Assembly: GCA_003577275.1 (NCBI GenBank)
Contig: QEVO01000003.1
Location: forward strand, 186,001 to 250,000
DNA from: Pseudomonadota bacterium
Lineage (GTDB): Bacteria; Pseudomonadota; Alphaproteobacteria; Sphingomonadales; Govanellaceae
Length of the DNA: 64,000 nt
Direction of reading: 5' to 3'
Shown: piece after piece, positions 62,592-64,000 of the stretch
How the letters are laid out: every line of letters starts with the position of its first letter
How positions within the stretch are numbered: the stretch's first letter is position 1
Made by a program: the position numbers and the translations under genes
The notes under the pieces: generated by a model
Seen by the model: only the letters and a program-made list of their open reading frames with translations
Told to the model about the DNA's origin: nothing
Databases searched by the model: none

Positions 62592-64000
62592 TTATATATT
62601 TCTCTTCATACGAGCATAGGCCGCCAGCGCGCGGTCGCGCGCTGGCGTATGGTCGATGATGGGTCGGGGGTAGGTTTCGCCTATAACGACGCCGGCTTGT
62701 TGCAGGATGTCCGCCGGCGCGTCCCAAGGCCGGTGGAGATGTTGGTCAGGCAGCGCGCCAAGCTCCGGCAGCCAGCGCCGAATGTACGCGCCGGAGGGAT
62801 CGAATTTCATGCACTGGGTTATCGGGTTGAACACCCGGAAATAGGGCGCGGCATCGGCGCCCGAGCCCGCCACCCATTGCCAGCCGGCGGCGTTGTTGGC
62901 CGGATCGGCGTCCACCAGGGTGTCCCAGAACCACGCTTCTCCCGCTTGCCAGGGCAACAGCAGGTCTTTGACCAGAAACGAGGCGACGATCATCCGCGCC
63001 CGGTTGTGCATCCATCCTGTGGTCCACAATTCACGCATGGCGGCATCCACCAGGGGATAACCGGTGCGCCCGCGCCGCCAGGCTTCTATGGCCGCTTCAT
63101 CCTTGCGCCAGGAGAAAGCATCGAAGCGTGCATTCCAATTGCGTCGCGGCAGATCGGGGAAGTGATAAAGCAGGTGATAGGAAAATTCCCGCCATCCCAG
63201 TTGCCGCAAATAGCTTGCCGCGCTGCTTTCGTGCGCCGGATGAGCGGCGGCGTGCGTACGCACCCGATGCCAGATCTGACGCGGCGAGATGTCGCCAAAG
63301 GCCAGGTGCGGCGACAGCCGGGAGGTGCCGTCGACGCCGGGAAAGTCGCGCCGTCGGCTATAATCGCCGATGCCCTCTTGAAGAAAGTCATCAAGTCGTG
63401 CGCTGGCCGCTGTTTCGCCCGGCGTCCACGTTGCACGCAAGCCGGCCGCCCAATCAGGCGCGGTTGGCCGGAGCTTCCAATCTTCGATCATCTCGCTGCG
63501 CGGCCAGCGCGCCGGCGCGGGCAGTCTAGCCGGAGCGGCCAGCGGCGGCGCCGGCTCGCCGCGCCGCAACAGCGCGTTCCAGAATGGCGTGAAGACGCGA
63601 AAGTTGTTGCCGGCCTTGGTGGTCAGCGCCCACGGTTCGCACAGCAGCGCGCCATTGAAGGCGTGGTGGTTGTTCCATTGCCCGGCAATGATAGATTCGG
63701 TATCGCGCGCATTGCGATCATAAAGTCGGTTCCAGTAAATCGCCGTGGCTCTGACTTCGCGACCTACCTCTGTTAATACCTTCTCAGACGCGCCGCGCCG
63801 CAGAACAAGCTGACTGCCGCGCTGCCGCAGCTCGGCATCAAGCGCCTGCAAGCTGCCGGCAAGCCACCACTTGGATGCGCCGCCGATGGGCCGCGCGCCG
63901 GTTTCATCATGAATGTAGAGGGGAATGATCGGTTGGCCGCTCATCGCCGCCGCCGTCAGGGCAGGATTGTCGGATAGCCGAAGATCGCGGCGAAACCATA
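62592..64000 (-). CDS. phr: Deoxyribodipyrimidine photolyase (5' partial)
   Basis: Cyclobutane pyrimidine dimer photolyase/cryptochrome family. The frame stays open to the right edge: the codons from 63998 read W-F-R-R-D-L-R-L-S-D-N-P-A-L, the classical photolyase N-terminus, so the in-frame ATG at 63944 is internal and only a few codons are missing. FAD-binding features in the C-terminal half: G-R-T-G-Y-P-L-V-D-A-A-M-R-E-L and W-M-H-N-R-A-R-M-I-V-A-S-F-L, and the final C-terminus around W-Q-W-V-A-G-S-G-A-D. Upstream partner genes are beyond the window. Confidence 0.95.
   Translation of the reverse strand, partial: WFRRDLRLSDNPALTAAAMSGQPIIPLYIHDETGARPIGGASKWWLAGSLQALDAELRQRGSQLVLRRGASEKVLTEVGREVRATAIYWNRLYDRNARDTESIIAGQWNNHHAFNGALLCEPWALTTKAGNNFRVFTPFWNALLRRGEPAPPLAAPARLPAPARWPRSEMIEDWKLRPTAPDWAAGLRATWTPGETAASARLDDFLQEGIGDYSRRRDFPGVDGTSRLSPHLAFGDISPRQIWHRVRTHAAAHPAHESSAASYLRQLGWREFSYHLLYHFPDLPRRNWNARFDAFSWRKDEAAIEAWRRGRTGYPLVDAAMRELWTTGWMHNRARMIVASFLVKDLLLPWQAGEAWFWDTLVDADPANNAAGWQWVAGSGADAAPYFRVFNPITQCMKFDPSGAYIRRWLPELGALPDQHLHRPWDAPADILQQAGVVIGETYPRPIIDHTPARDRALAAYARMKRNI

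Noticed and set aside
62568..63776. 402-codon plus-strand frame opposite the photolyase
   Set aside because: Arg/Pro/Gly-rich antisense shadow; the photolyase on the minus strand has full family motifs.

Overview
The window reads as chromosomal DNA of a GC-rich alphaproteobacterium, most plausibly Rhodospirillales-like; that placement is inferred from gene content and order, not from a marker-gene tree. The pointers are ffh-rpsP-rimM-trmD-rplS followed by leuCDB and asd, an mdh-sucCDAB-lpdA operon, malyl-CoA lyase and mesaconyl-CoA hydratase genes next to sdhCDAB, System I cytochrome c maturation, and YciB/FtsY/MtaB/DapF in one operon. Both edges cut genes: ccmF runs off the left edge, and a photolyase runs off the right edge (its N-terminal W-F-R-R-D-L-R segment is still readable in frame up to base 63998).

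Layout. 1-3780: ccmF-ccmG-ccmH-ccmI. 4033-5011: a small hypothetical protein and a Nudix hydrolase. 5014-8625 (minus): dapF-mtaB-ftsY-yciB, mostly coupled by start/stop overlaps. 8710-11724: a DASS-type anion transporter and a divergent metallo-beta-lactamase-fold protein. 11798-13435: a hipBA-like toxin-antitoxin pair with an AT-rich array of operator-like palindromes. 13463-17129: ffh, with an unusual leader, then rpsP-rimM-trmD-rplS. 17294-21621: leuC-leuD-leuB-asd. 21861-27806: malyl-CoA lyase family gene, mesaconyl-CoA hydratase, sdhC-sdhD-sdhA, an inserted DUF4160/DUF2442 pair, and sdhB. 27888-30520: a small conserved protein, a ZapE/AFG1-type ATPase and an unrecognised 358-residue protein. 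30775-39581: mdh-sucC-sucD-sucA-sucB-lpdA. 39617-40102: a MarR regulator.

40237-62485 is an accessory region and the most interesting part. On the minus strand, one long tightly overlapping operon encodes a complete TRAP transporter (dctQ-dctM-dctP type), an MmgE/PrpD-family enzyme, a complete peptide-type ABC importer (substrate-binding protein, two permeases, two ATPases) and a CapA-like metallophosphatase. Divergent from it on the plus strand are a TonB-dependent receptor, then a glycyl radical enzyme (GRE) activase, two tandem paralogous GREs of about 815 residues, and a cytochrome P450. Both GREs keep the glycyl-radical motif and the active-site cysteine but carry Cys-x-Asp where the well-studied eliminase GREs have Cys-x-Glu. 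The P450 keeps its haem-binding and ExxR motifs but lacks the usual I-helix acid/threonine pair. An oxygen-sensitive radical enzyme pair next to an atypical P450, beside outer- and inner-membrane uptake genes, is the best candidate here for an undescribed catabolic system. Its substrate cannot be read from the sequence.

The core genes form a coherent set: respiratory chain assembly (ccm), the TCA cycle from 2-oxoglutarate to oxaloacetate (sucAB-lpdA, sucCD, sdh, mdh), C4/C5-CoA chemistry feeding that cycle (Mcl/Mch), branched-chain and aspartate-family amino-acid synthesis (leuCDB, asd, dapF), and SRP/ribosome/tRNA-modification genes. Dispersed palindromic repeats of at least three families lie in intergenic gaps. 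I saw no tRNA, rRNA, CRISPR array or insertion sequence.
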